Assembly (NCBI RefSeq): GCF_900188345.1
Contig: NZ_FZOD01000005.1
Span: 248,001-312,000, forward strand
Source of the DNA: Streptosporangium subroseum
GTDB lineage: Bacteria > Actinomycetota > Actinomycetes > Streptosporangiales > Streptosporangiaceae
Direction of reading: 5' to 3'
DNA: 64,000 nucleotides
Positions within the stretch are counted from its first letter, which is position 1. Each line of letters starts with the position of its first letter. The notes below the pieces were generated by a model. That model did not search any database, was not told where the DNA came from, and was given only the letters and a program-made list of their open reading frames with translations. Position numbers and translations under genes: made by a program. Shown piece after piece: positions 15,907-24,807 of this stretch.

Positions 15907-17085
15907 ATGTTGCGCTGGTTGACTGCCGGAGAGTCCCACGGCCCCGAGCTCGTCGCGATCCTGGAAGGCATGCCCGCCGGGGTGGAGGTGACCACGGCCC
16001 ATATCGATGAGGCGCTGGCGAGACGTCGTCTGGGCTACGGCCGCGGCGCCCGGATGAAGTTCGAGCAGGACGTGGTGAACGTCGTGGGCGGCGTGCGGCA
16101 CGGTCGCACGCTCGGCAGCCCCGTCGCCATCCGCGTGGGCAACACCGAGTGGCCCAAGTGGGAGACCGTCATGGCGGCCGACCCCGTGGACCCCGCGTTG
16201 CTGGAGGGGCAGGCCCGCAACGCGCCGCGCTCGCGTCCCCGGCCCGGCCACGCGGACCTCGCCGGGATGCAGAAGTACGGCTTCGACGACGCCCGCCCCG
16301 TGCTCGACAGGGCCAGCGCCCGCGAGACCGCCGCTCGTGTCGCGCTCGGCCAGGTCGCCCGGAGCTTCCTCAAGCAGGCCCTCGGCGTTGACATCGTCAG
16401 CCACGTCGTCTCGATCGGCGAGGCACAGGCCACCCCGGGCGTCATGCCGGGTCCCGGCGACCTGGCGGCGGTCGACGCCGATCCGGTGCGCTGCGCCGAT
16501 CCGGTCGGCAGCGCCGCGATGGTCGCCGAGATCGACAAGGCGCACAAGGACGGCGACACCCTCGGAGGGGTCGTCGAGGTGATCGCCTACGGACTGCCCC
16601 CGGGTCTGGGCAGCTACACCCACTGGGATCGGCGCCTCGACGCCCGCCTCGCGGCCGGCCTGATGGGCATCCAGGCGATCAAGGGCGTCGCCGTCGGCGA
16701 CGGCTTCGAGACCGCCCGCCGCCCCGGCTCCAGGGCCCACGACGAGATCGAGAACACCGCGGACGGCGTCCACCGGATCACCAACCGGGCGGGCGGCGTC
16801 GAGGGCGGCATGACCAACGGCGAGCCGCTGCGCGTCAGCGCGGCGATGAAGCCGATCTCCACCGTGCCCCGGGCGCTGGCCACCATCGACGTGCTGACCG
16901 GCGAGGCGGCCAGGGCCCACCACGAGCGCTCCGACGTGTGCGCGGTCCCAGCCGCCGCGATCGTCGCCGAGGCGATGGTCGCGCTGATCCTGGCCGACGC
17001 CGCGATCGAGAAGTTCGGCGGCGACTCCGTCGAGGAGGTCGCGCGCAACCTGTCCGGATACCTTTCTTCGATGGTGATCAAGTGA
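15907..17085 (+). CDS. aroC: Chorismate synthase
   Basis: A 392-residue FMN-dependent enzyme that converts 5-enolpyruvylshikimate-3-phosphate to chorismate, the last step of the shikimate pathway. The N-terminus is canonical, [18 protein letters not shown]. Also visible are [17 protein letters not shown], the [13 protein letters not shown] signature, [12 protein letters not shown] and [12 protein letters not shown] 15907 was chosen because family members start at MLRWxTAGESHG; the frame is open 23 codons further upstream without conservation. It begins the aroC-aroK-aroB operon. Cytoplasmic. Confidence 0.97.
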   Translation: MLRWLTAGESHGPELVAILEGMPAGVEVTTAHIDEALARRRLGYGRGARMKFEQDVVNVVGGVRHGRTLGSPVAIRVGNTEWPKWETVMAADPVDPALLEGQARNAPRSRPRPGHADLAGMQKYGFDDARPVLDRASARETAARVALGQVARSFLKQALGVDIVSHVVSIGEAQATPGVMPGPGDLAAVDADPVRCADPVGSAAMVAEIDKAHKDGDTLGGVVEVIAYGLPPGLGSYTHWDRRLDARLAAGLMGIQAIKGVAVGDGFETARRPGSRAHDEIENTADGVHRITNRAGGVEGGMTNGEPLRVSAAMKPISTVPRALATIDVLTGEAARAHHERSDVCAVPAAAIVAEAMVALILADAAIEKFGGDSVEEVARNLSGYLSSMVIK

Positions 17086-17149
17086 GCGGGCGCACCCGCG
17101 GGAGCCGCCTCGGCTCCCGGGCGGGCGAGACGCGAGCTGAGGAGGCACA

Positions 17150-17653
17150 GTGAGTCCCCGAGTAGTGCTGATCGGTCCCCCCGGATCCGGCAAGTCCACC
17201 GTCGGCCAGCTTCTGGCCGACCGGTTCGGGGTCGACTTCCGTGACACCGACACCGACGTGGAGACCGTGGCGGGCAAGTCGGTGGGCGACATCTTCATCG
17301 AGGACGGCGAGGAGCGCTTCCGCGAGCTGGAGGCGGAGGCCGTACGGCGGGCGCTGGCCGAGCACGGCGGCGTGCTGTCCCTCGGCGGCGGCGCCATCCT
17401 GGACGAGGCGACGCGCGAGCTGCTGGCCGGTCACACGGTGGTCTACCTGGAGATCGGTCTTTCACAGGCCGTGCAGCGGGTGGGCTTGGCCTCGGCGCGA
17501 CCCCTGCTCGTGCTGAACCCGCGCAGCCAGCTGAAGAAGCTGATGGACGCCCGCCGCCCGATCTACGAGGGCCTGGCCCGGATCACCGTGGCGACCGACG
17601 AGCACAAGCCCGACGAGGTCGTCGACGAGATCGTGAAGGGCCTGGAGCCGTGA
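17150..17653 (+). CDS. aroK: Shikimate kinase
   Basis: A 167-residue P-loop kinase that phosphorylates shikimate. The Walker A motif reads GPPGSGKST (residues 9-17), the substrate region DTDTDVE follows, then [10 protein letters not shown] and the GGGA loop LSLGGGAIL. The lid has RPLL with its arginine. A GAGGAGG SD sits upstream of the GTG start. The stop overlaps the aroB start (GTGA), indicating translational coupling. Confidence 0.96.
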   Translation: MSPRVVLIGPPGSGKSTVGQLLADRFGVDFRDTDTDVETVAGKSVGDIFIEDGEERFRELEAEAVRRALAEHGGVLSLGGGAILDEATRELLAGHTVVYLEIGLSQAVQRVGLASARPLLVLNPRSQLKKLMDARRPIYEGLARITVATDEHKPDEVVDEIVKGLEP

Positions 17654-18726
17654 CGATCTCCAGGATCAAGGTCGACGGAGAGACCCCCTACGACGTGGTG
17701 GTCGGCGCCGGCGTGCTCGGCGAGCTCCCCGGCCTGCTCGGGCCCAGGGTCCGCACCGTCGCCGTGATCCACCCGGCGAGTCTGCCGGAGATCGCGCGGC
17801 CGGTCTGCGGAGCGATCGAGGCGGCCGGATACGAGGTCGTCGCGCTGCCGGTGCCCGACGCCGAGCGGGCCAAGACGATCGAGGTGGCCGCCGAGCTCTG
17901 GTCGGCCTTCGGCCGTCACGGCATCACGCGATCCGACGCCGTGGTCGGCGTCGGCGGGGGAGCCACCACCGACCTGGCCGGCTTCGTCGCCGCCACCTGG
18001 CTGCGTGGTGTCAAGGTCGTGCAGGTGCCGACGACCCTGCTCGGCATGGTCGACGCCGCGGTGGGCGGCAAGACCGGCATCAACACCCCCGAGGGCAAGA
18101 ACCTGGTCGGTTCCTTCTCCCCTCCGGCCGGGGTCCTGTGCGATCTGGCCACGCTGGTCTCGGTGCCCCGCGACGACTACGTCGGCGGCCTCGCGGAGAT
18201 CATCAAGGGCGGTTTCATCGCCGACCCGACGATCCTGACGCTCATCGAGGACGACCCGGAGGGCGCCAGGCTCCCCGAGGGACGGCACACCCGCGAGCTG
18301 ATCGAACGGAAGATCCAGATCAAGGCCGCCGTGGTCGGGGCCGACCTGCGCGAGGGCGGCCTGCGGGAGATCCTCAACTACGGGCACACCCTGGCCCACG
18401 CCATCGAGCGGGTCGAGCGTTACCAGATGCGCCACGGCGAGGCCGTCGCCATCGGCATGGTCTACGCCGCCGAGCTGTCCCGCCTGGCCGGCAGGATCGG
18501 CCCCGACCTCGTGGAGCGGACCCGGTCCATCCTGACCTCGGTCGGGCTGCCCACCGCCTACCGCCGCGAGGCCTGGCCCGAGCTCCGCGACCACATGCGC
18601 CTGGACAAGAAGAGCCGCGGCGCCAAGCTCCGTTTCATCCTCCTGGACGACCTGGCGAAGCTCTCCCCGCTGGAGGATCCGCCGGAGGCGCTGCTCGAAG
18701 CCGCCTACGACGAGGTGGCCCGTTGA
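17650..18726 (+). CDS. aroB: 3-dehydroquinate synthase
   Basis: A 358-residue NAD+- and Zn2+-dependent enzyme that turns DAHP into 3-dehydroquinate. Visible are the NAD-binding [40 protein letters not shown], the lysine-rich active-site area and the metal ligands in [16 protein letters not shown] and [10 protein letters not shown]. The GTG start overlaps the aroK stop by four bases. Degenerate repeats begin right after the stop, before aroQ. Confidence 0.97.
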   Translation: MTISRIKVDGETPYDVVVGAGVLGELPGLLGPRVRTVAVIHPASLPEIARPVCGAIEAAGYEVVALPVPDAERAKTIEVAAELWSAFGRHGITRSDAVVGVGGGATTDLAGFVAATWLRGVKVVQVPTTLLGMVDAAVGGKTGINTPEGKNLVGSFSPPAGVLCDLATLVSVPRDDYVGGLAEIIKGGFIADPTILTLIEDDPEGARLPEGRHTRELIERKIQIKAAVVGADLREGGLREILNYGHTLAHAIERVERYQMRHGEAVAIGMVYAAELSRLAGRIGPDLVERTRSILTSVGLPTAYRREAWPELRDHMRLDKKSRGAKLRFILLDDLAKLSPLEDPPEALLEAAYDEVAR

Positions 18727-18950
18727 GCAGCGGGTGCGACTCGCCCGAGGTGTGCGCGGAATGACGGACGAAGCGGCTCGGCTCCGATATGCGGAGTGAC
18801 GGGCGGAGCGGCTCGGCCGCGGTGCGCGAGGCGACGTGCTGAGCGGCGAACGGGGCGACTCGGCTCCGGTGCGCGAGGTAACGGGCGGAGTCGCGGACGA
18901 GGCGACCGGGGAGCAGCGGTGAGCACAGAACGTCGGCCGTGTCGCAGACA
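18727..18950 (+). repeat. Degenerate tandem repeat between aroB and aroQ
   Basis: Imperfect units of about 35-50 bases with a core like GTGCGCGAGGTAACGGGCGG followed by AGCGGCTCGGCTCC recur four to five times, each containing an in-frame TGA or TAA. No gene-like frame. It separates aroQ from the rest of the aro operon. Confidence 0.55.
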
Positions 18951-18979
18951 CGCGGCCATTGAAGAGCGGTAGTGATTCC

Positions 18980-19417
18980 ATGAGATCCGTCTATGTGTTC
19001 AACGGCCCGAACCTGTCGCGGCTCGGCACCCGTGAGCCCGACGTCTACGGCGCGGAGACCTTCGCGGACCTGACAGCGCTCTGCCGGGAGACCGGCCGGG
19101 AGCTGGGCCTCTCGGTGGAGGTCCGGCAGACCGACGACGAGGCCGAGATGCTCGGCTGGCTGCACGAGGCGGCCGACGGCCGGGTGCCGGTGGTGCTGAA
19201 CCCGGCGGCGTTCACCCACTACTCCTACGCGCTGCGCGACGCCATCGCCCAGCGCACCGCGCCCCTGGTCGAGGTGCACATCTCCAACCCGGCCGCCCGC
19301 GAGGAGTTCCGGCACAACTCGGTGGTCGCCGCCGTGGCCACCGGTACGATCGCGGGCTTCGGCCTGAGGTCCTACGTGCTCGCGCTGCAGGCCATCGCCG
19401 AGATCTCTGCGGAGTGA
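18980..19417 (+). CDS. aroQ: Type II 3-dehydroquinate dehydratase
   Basis: A 145-residue type II dehydroquinase (family length about 145-150). [18 protein letters not shown] holds the active-site Asn/Arg loop and catalytic Tyr. [52 protein letters not shown] (His) and [11 protein letters not shown] follow. An in-frame TTG at 18959 is possible, but ATG 18980 matches family N-termini. It catalyses dehydration of 3-dehydroquinate to 3-dehydroshikimate after AroB. Confidence 0.96.
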   Translation: MRSVYVFNGPNLSRLGTREPDVYGAETFADLTALCRETGRELGLSVEVRQTDDEAEMLGWLHEAADGRVPVVLNPAAFTHYSYALRDAIAQRTAPLVEVHISNPAAREEFRHNSVVAAVATGTIAGFGLRSYVLALQAIAEISAE

Positions 19418-19424
19418 GTGCCCG

Positions 19425-19635
19425 ATGAGTGACCCAGTGAGTGACCCGATGAACGGTCCGGCGAGCGACCCGGTGAACGACTCCTCAGCGAATGACCCGA
19501 TGAACGGCCCGGTGAGCGGCTCGGCGAGTGATTCGATGAACGGCTCGGCGGGTGACCCGATGAACGGCCCGGTGAACGGCTCGGCGGGTGATTCGATGAA
19601 CGGCCCGGTGAGCGGCTCGGCGAGTGGCCCCGCGC
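19425..19635 (+). repeat. In-frame tandem repeat within SGNH gene
   Basis: Units built on ATGAACGGCCCGGTGAGCGG alternate with GCGAGTGATTCG-like segments, roughly 36 bases (12 codons) with a shorter 24-base variant. The repeat begins at the start codon. Confidence 0.8.
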
Positions 19636-20399
19636 GCGACCGCTCCTTCTCCTCGTTCGTCGCCCTCGGCGACAGCTTCACCGAGGGGCTGAACGACCCC
19701 GGTGTGAACGGTCACTTCCGGGGCTGGGCCGACCGGGTCGCCGAACGGCTGGCCGCGCTCGACCCGGACTTCCGCTACGCCAACCTCGCCGTGCGCGGCA
19801 AGCTCATCGACCAGATCGTCGAGCACCAGGTTCCGCGGGCAATCGAGATGCGGCCCGACCTGGTCAGTTTCTGCGCCGGAGGCAACGACCTGCTCCGGCC
19901 GGGCAGCGACCCCGACCGGATGGCCAAGAAGCTGGCGGGAGCCGTACGGGAGCTGCGGGCCACCGGCGCGGAGGTGCTGCTGTTCACCGGCGTGGACCCG
20001 CGCGACACCCCGATCATGCGCCGCGCCCGCGGCACGTTCGCGATCTTCTACATGCACGTCAGGTCCATATCCGAGCTGTACGGCTGCCGCCTGGTCGACC
20101 AGTGGTCGATGCAGGGCCTGCGCGACTGGCGGGCATGGAGCGACGACCGCCTGCACATGAACGAGGAGGGCCACCGCATCGTGGCCGCCAAGATCTGCCA
20201 GGTGCTCGGGATCGACTGCGACGACGACTGGCGCAAGGTCTGGCCGCCCCGCGAGCACGTGGACCGCAGGGCCAAGCGCCGCGAGGACGCCCAGTGGGTC
20301 CGCGAGCACTTCGGCCCCTGGCTCGGCCGCCGCCTGCGCGGGCGCTCCTCCGGTGACGCCGTCGACCCCAAGCGTCCGGACCTGAGGATCTTTCCCTAG
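19425..20399 (+). CDS. SGNH/GDSL hydrolase with repeat-built N-terminus
   Basis: A 324-residue protein. Residues 1-70 are low-complexity repeats (phrases such as DPMNGPVSGSAS) encoded by tandem DNA repeats. The conserved enzyme starts near residue 72 (RDRSFSSFVALGDSFTEGLND; Ser84 nucleophile), with block III CAGGNDLLRPG and the Asp-His pair in DDRLHMNEEGHRI. No signal peptide or membrane segment, so it is probably cytoplasmic, like other actinobacterial SGNH proteins of this type. ATG 19425 lies seven bases after aroQ with a GGAGTGAG-like SD. The extension may have been added when a repeat expanded in frame. Confidence 0.85.
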   Translation: MSDPVSDPMNGPASDPVNDSSANDPMNGPVSGSASDSMNGSAGDPMNGPVNGSAGDSMNGPVSGSASGPARDRSFSSFVALGDSFTEGLNDPGVNGHFRGWADRVAERLAALDPDFRYANLAVRGKLIDQIVEHQVPRAIEMRPDLVSFCAGGNDLLRPGSDPDRMAKKLAGAVRELRATGAEVLLFTGVDPRDTPIMRRARGTFAIFYMHVRSISELYGCRLVDQWSMQGLRDWRAWSDDRLHMNEEGHRIVAAKICQVLGIDCDDDWRKVWPPREHVDRRAKRREDAQWVREHFGPWLGRRLRGRSSGDAVDPKRPDLRIFP

Positions 20400-20576
20400 C
20401 GGCCGCCTCCGGGCGTCGCGCATTTGTCGTATGACCGGCTCCTGACGGACCGGTTTTCCGGCGACCCCCGAGTGACAGGCCACCGGCTCACAGGACCGGT
20501 TCCGGCGGTGCCGAAACGGCGCGCTGCCGGGAAACGCGGGTCCCTCCGTTCTCCGGCAGCGCCTCACGCCGACGCC

Positions 20577-22715
20577 CTATGACGAGCTGAGGCGTTTGAG
20601 GGCGTCGCGGACCTTCGCGGGGTCGTTGGTGGGCCAGAAGGGCGGCAGGGAGTCGCGCAGGAAGCTCCCGTAGCGGGCCGTCGCCAGGCGGGGGTCCAGG
20701 ATCGCGACCACGCCCTTGTCGTGCTGGCTGCGGAGCAGCCGGCCCGCACCCTGGGCGAGAAGCAGGGCGGCGTGGGTGGCGGCGACGGCCATGAAGCCGT
20801 TGCCGCCCTTGGCGGCGACGTGGCGCTGGCGGGCGGAGCTCAGCGGGTCGTCCGGGCGGGGGAAGGGGATGCGGTCGATGATGACCAGCCGCAGCGAGGG
20901 GCCCGGCACGTCCACGCCCTGCCAGAGGGACAGGGTGCCGAACAGGCAGGTCGGCTCGTCCTCCGCGAACTGCTTGACCAGCAGCATCGTGGAGTCGTCG
21001 CCCTGGCAGAGCAGCGGCACGCTCAGGCGGTCCCTCAGGGCCTCGGTGGCGGCCTTGGCCGCGCGCATCGAGGAGAACAGGCCGAGGGTTCGGCCCCCGG
21101 CGGCCTCGATCAGCTCGGTGATCTCGTCGAGGTAGGCCTCGGGCAGGCCGTCGCGGCCGGGCTGCGGCAGGTGCTTGGCGACGTAGAGGATGCCGCTGCG
21201 GGGATGGTCGAAGGGTGAGCCGACGTCCATGCCGGTCCAGCCGGCCCGCTTTTTCGGCCGAGCCTTGGCTCCGTCCTTCGCCCCGTCTCCGGCTCCGTTC
21301 TTCGGCTCGTCCCCGGTCGCGCCGTTCGCGGTGCTCGTCTCGCCTCCGGTCACCCGGGCCTCGTCCCTCGCGCCGTCTCCGGAGCCCAGACCCCACTGGC
21401 GGGCCAGGCCGTCGAAGGCGCCGCCCAGAGCGAGCGTGGCCGAGGTGAGGATCACCGTCCGGTCGCCGAAGAGCTTGTCGCGGAGCATGCCCGCCACGGT
21501 GAGCGGCGCCACCCGGAGCAGGGGTGGGCGCCGCTCGGTGCCCGCCTCCAGCCAGACCACCTCGGCCCGGTCGATCTCCTCGGCGTGGCCGAAGGCGTCC
21601 AGCATCCGCTGCGCGGTGTCGTGGATCTCGTCCAGGGCGGTGAAGGCCGCCTTGCGCAGACCCGCGCCCTCGGGGTCGTCCTTGTCGCCGCCCATCCGAG
21701 GGCCGAGGGAGGTGATGCACGTCCACGCCGAGTCGCGGACCAGGGCGAGCGTCATCCCGAGCACCTGGGGCAGCTCGTCGAGGCGCCCGGCGGGCGCGGC
21801 GGCGAGCAGGGCCTTGAGATCCTCTCCCGACTCCATGAGCCGGTCGGAGGTGGGCTGGTCGATCAGCCTGCCGACCCGGCGCACGGCCAGCGAGACCATG
21901 TTCTCGGACAGCTCGCCGGTCACCACCGAGGTGACCCGATCGACCAGCTCGTGGGCCTCGTCCACCACGACCACGTCGTGCTCGGGCAGGAGAGGGAAGT
22001 CCTCCATCGCGTCGATGGCGAGCAGGGCGTGGTTGGTGACGACGACGTCGGCCTCCCCGGCGCGGGCCCGTGCCAGCTCGGCGAAGCACTCCATCCCGCT
22101 CGGGCAGCGCGTGGCGCCCAGGCACTCCCTGGCGCTCACCGAGAACTGCCGCCACGCCTGCTCGTTGACACCGGGGACGAGCTCGTCGCGGTCGCCGGTC
22201 TCGGTCTCGTTCGCCCAGTCCTGGATGCGCTGGACCATGCGCCCCGTCGCGTTCACCTCGCGGGGGTCGAAGAGCTGATCCTGCTCGTCGTCGGGCCATC
22301 CGGCGCTCGCCTTGTAACGGCACAGGTAGTTGCGGCGGCCCTTGAGGATCGCGAACTTGGGCTCGTGCGGCAACTGCGGGGCGAGCGCCTCGGCGAGGCG
22401 GGGCAGGTCGCGGTCCACGAGCTGGCGCTGGAGCGCGATGGTGGCGGTGGAGACGACCACGGCTCCCTCGGAGGTCATCGCGTGCCGGATCGAGGGGATC
22501 AGGTAGGCCAGGGACTTGCCCGTGCCCGTGCCCGCCTGAACGGCCAGGTGGTCACCCGACTCGATCGAGTGCTGCACCGCCTGGACCATCTTTATCTGTC
22601 CGGGGCGCTCGACCCCGCCGACGGCTTCGACGGCGATGCTCAGCAAATCCTCAACTGGGGGAATATCCACCTTTGAGGAGACGTCTTCGGGAGGGGCGAT
22701 GGAGTCGGTTGGCAC
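20577..22715 (-). CDS. DinG/XPD-like ATP-dependent DNA helicase
   Basis: A 712-residue superfamily 2 helicase. Walker A is AGTGTGKS (about 61-68). The Fe-S cluster cysteines appear in RRNYLCRY and ECLGATRCPSGMEC. The DEAH box is VVVDEAHELVD, and the C-terminal motifs are LFSSMRAAKAA, FGTLSLWQGVDVPG and QGAGRLLRS. This matches DinG/YoaA-type 5'-3' helicases of replication stress and repair. A Gly/Ala/Lys/Asp-rich linker (about 460-500) is specific to this copy. The frame is open to 22796, but a TACGGT element eight bases before GTG 22715 and poor upstream conservation favour the shorter start. Confidence 0.9.
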   Translation of the reverse strand: MPTDSIAPPEDVSSKVDIPPVEDLLSIAVEAVGGVERPGQIKMVQAVQHSIESGDHLAVQAGTGTGKSLAYLIPSIRHAMTSEGAVVVSTATIALQRQLVDRDLPRLAEALAPQLPHEPKFAILKGRRNYLCRYKASAGWPDDEQDQLFDPREVNATGRMVQRIQDWANETETGDRDELVPGVNEQAWRQFSVSARECLGATRCPSGMECFAELARARAGEADVVVTNHALLAIDAMEDFPLLPEHDVVVVDEAHELVDRVTSVVTGELSENMVSLAVRRVGRLIDQPTSDRLMESGEDLKALLAAAPAGRLDELPQVLGMTLALVRDSAWTCITSLGPRMGGDKDDPEGAGLRKAAFTALDEIHDTAQRMLDAFGHAEEIDRAEVVWLEAGTERRPPLLRVAPLTVAGMLRDKLFGDRTVILTSATLALGGAFDGLARQWGLGSGDGARDEARVTGGETSTANGATGDEPKNGAGDGAKDGAKARPKKRAGWTGMDVGSPFDHPRSGILYVAKHLPQPGRDGLPEAYLDEITELIEAAGGRTLGLFSSMRAAKAATEALRDRLSVPLLCQGDDSTMLLVKQFAEDEPTCLFGTLSLWQGVDVPGPSLRLVIIDRIPFPRPDDPLSSARQRHVAAKGGNGFMAVAATHAALLLAQGAGRLLRSQHDKGVVAILDPRLATARYGSFLRDSLPPFWPTNDPAKVRDALKRLSSS

Positions 22716-22723
22716 GACAGCCA

Positions 22724-22729
22724 ACCGTA
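22724..22729 (-). promoter_or_regulatory. -10 element of helicase gene (leaderless)
   Basis: TACGGT on the minus strand, eight bases before GTG 22715. Confidence 0.4.
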
Positions 22730-22970
22730 CCCGCTCGCCCTGACAATCGCGGCTGCTCCGGGGAGTCACTGTGCGGACGCATCGCGGTATTCGCAAACCT
22801 GGGGCTCATGTTCCGTGGCAAACTGGCTCGATCACCCGGCTCGCCAATCCCCCAAAGGTCAAGGAAGATCTACCGTTCTGGTGTTGCTGGGGCGGAAGAT
22901 GGGGGTGGAAAGGTCGGTTCGGTAGAGTTTCCTGAGGTCGAGTGGACGAATAAAGGCTGGCTGAAGCACT

Positions 22971-24332
22971 ATGTCTTCCATGTCGGAAGTTGTCCCGTTG
23001 CCGTCGTTCGGCGAGGTGTTCTTTGACGAGCGTGGCCAGGAGCGGGTGCTCCGGGTCACTTGGCACGAAGGCACGCTGGTGCTGAGCCTGTGGCGCGGTG
23101 AGATGTGCACCGCGAGTTTCCGCATGCCCATGGACGACGTGGGACGTCTGGTCGACACCCTCGACGAGGGTTTTGTCGAGGCCGGGGGCCAGTATCCCGA
23201 CGAGGCGGGCGAGCCCGCGCACATGGTCGAGCACCAGGTGCACGGTGAGTTCCCCGCCACCGGGCAGTATGCCCGGCCGCGCTCGGAGGACTACGCCCAG
23301 CCGCCGCAGCCGTACGCCGACCCGGTCGGTCACGCCCCGCCGCTCGACGAGCCGCGCCAGGTCGCCACCCTCGGGCCCAACGACGTGCTCGTCGCCCGGG
23401 GCACCGCGCCACAGGCCCCGGATCGATCCCAGGACCGGATGGCCGCCTACGGCTCGGGCGACGCGGTGCCGCGCGAGAACATGATCGTGGGCGACGCCCT
23501 GCCCTACGGGCAGCCGCAGCCCGCGGGGCCGCTCGGCTCCGGCGAGCCGATGTACCAGATGCCCGGCGACCGCTACCCGACCTCGCAACCGGATCCCTAC
23601 GGCGCCTCGCAGGGCCACCAGGATCTGTACGGCGTACCCGACCCGTACGGCGCCGCTCCGGACCCGTACGGCACGCCGGGTCAGCAGCCCGACGCGTTCG
23701 CCGTCCCGGGGGGCCAGCCGGATCCGTACGGCGTTCCTCTCCAGCAGCCCGTGGACCCGTTCACCGCGCCGGCGGGCCGGCAGCCGGTCGATCCCTTCGC
23801 GGCCCACGCCGACCAGTTCCCGGCGTCCGCGCACCAGTCGCACGCCGACCTCTACACGCCCCAGGGACAGCAGCACTCCACCGACCCCTTCGGGTTCGCG
23901 GCCCAGCAGCAACAGCAGCAGCCCGCCTATCAGGCCCAGCCCGACGCCTACGGCTACCCCGCCCCGGCCCAGCCCGACCTCTACGCGTTCGGCGCCCAGC
24001 AACCCGGCCCGCCGCAGTCCCCGCAGGCCGGTCACCCGGCGGACCTGCGCGACCTGTACGGCGCACCGCCCGCCTACCAGCAACAGAACGTGGACCCGTC
24101 CGACCCGCTGGGCCTGCGCGGTCAGCAGCCCGAGCAGTTGGCGCCGCGCCCCTACATCCAGGAGCCGTCGCACGCCACCGGGGAGAGGCTCCGTCCCGAG
24201 CAGCGCTATGACGAGCAGCGTTACGACGAGCGGCGTCGTGACGACCAGGGTTACGACGATCGGCGCGACGGGCGGGACGAGCGCCGCGAAGGGCGGCGCC
24301 GGGACGAGCGAGACGAGCGCCGCGACTGGTGA
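22971..24332 (+). CDS. Conserved N-terminal domain with long Pro/Gln-rich and Arg/Asp-rich tail
   Basis: A 453-residue protein not assigned to a named family. The first 75 residues form a compact, conserved-looking domain (SFGEVFFDERGQERVLRVTW ... SLWRGEMCTASFRMPMDDVG). Residues about 90-400 are low-complexity, rich in Gln, Pro, Tyr and Asp with recurring DPYG and DPFG phrases. The last 45 are Arg/Asp/Glu repeats (DEQRYDERRRDD), probably disordered. No signal peptide or membrane helix. Two ATGs (22971, 22980) are possible starts. It is divergent from the helicase. A scaffold-like cytosolic protein is one possibility. Confidence 0.75.
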   Translation: MSSMSEVVPLPSFGEVFFDERGQERVLRVTWHEGTLVLSLWRGEMCTASFRMPMDDVGRLVDTLDEGFVEAGGQYPDEAGEPAHMVEHQVHGEFPATGQYARPRSEDYAQPPQPYADPVGHAPPLDEPRQVATLGPNDVLVARGTAPQAPDRSQDRMAAYGSGDAVPRENMIVGDALPYGQPQPAGPLGSGEPMYQMPGDRYPTSQPDPYGASQGHQDLYGVPDPYGAAPDPYGTPGQQPDAFAVPGGQPDPYGVPLQQPVDPFTAPAGRQPVDPFAAHADQFPASAHQSHADLYTPQGQQHSTDPFGFAAQQQQQQPAYQAQPDAYGYPAPAQPDLYAFGAQQPGPPQSPQAGHPADLRDLYGAPPAYQQQNVDPSDPLGLRGQQPEQLAPRPYIQEPSHATGERLRPEQRYDEQRYDERRRDDQGYDDRRDGRDERREGRRRDERDERRDW

Positions 24333-24807
24333 TCGGGCCGTCAAGGTCCTCCCGCCGCGGGTGAGGCGCCCGGTCCGCGCGTGAAGCGGCAGGACGTCGA
24401 CGCGGGTGGCGCGGTGTGGCGTCGGGGTCATGCGCGAGGGTGAGGCGGGCAGGCCCCGGCCGGGTGGAGGCGATCACTGCCGCCGCGTCCGGGTGCGTGT
24501 GAGGCGGCGACATGATGCGGGTGGTGTGGCGCGCCGAGGCCGCGCGCGTGGGGCGGCATGCCTGCGCCGGCGTGGAGGCGGCCACGTCCGCGGAGTCCTC
24601 GCACGGGGCGGCTACGCCCGTCCGATCATTGCGGAGTCCGCGCGCGTAGAGCGGCTCCGCGTGCCTTGCGCGGGCTGATCCCGGTAGGGCCGATCCCATG
24701 CGCGTGTATGGAGCGGTTACGCGTACTCTGCCTACGGTAAAACCGCGTTAATGCGCGTATGTGAGCATGGTTCCGCATGCTGATCGTTTTCTGTCGGTAG
24801 GGGTGGG
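24333..24807. repeat. Intergenic region of degenerate repeats
   Basis: About 475 bases with no convincing gene. The phrase GCGCGTG(N)AGGCGG and variants (GCGCGTAGAGCGG, GCGCGTATGTGAGC) return about ten times at 30-60 base intervals, giving a patchwork resembling the repeats behind aroB. The last 60 bases, comparatively AT-rich, probably hold the antiporter promoter. Confidence 0.5.

Noticed and set aside
24406..24678. 90-codon frame within the repeat region before the antiporter
   Set aside because: Made of degenerate GCG-rich repeats; no conserved features.
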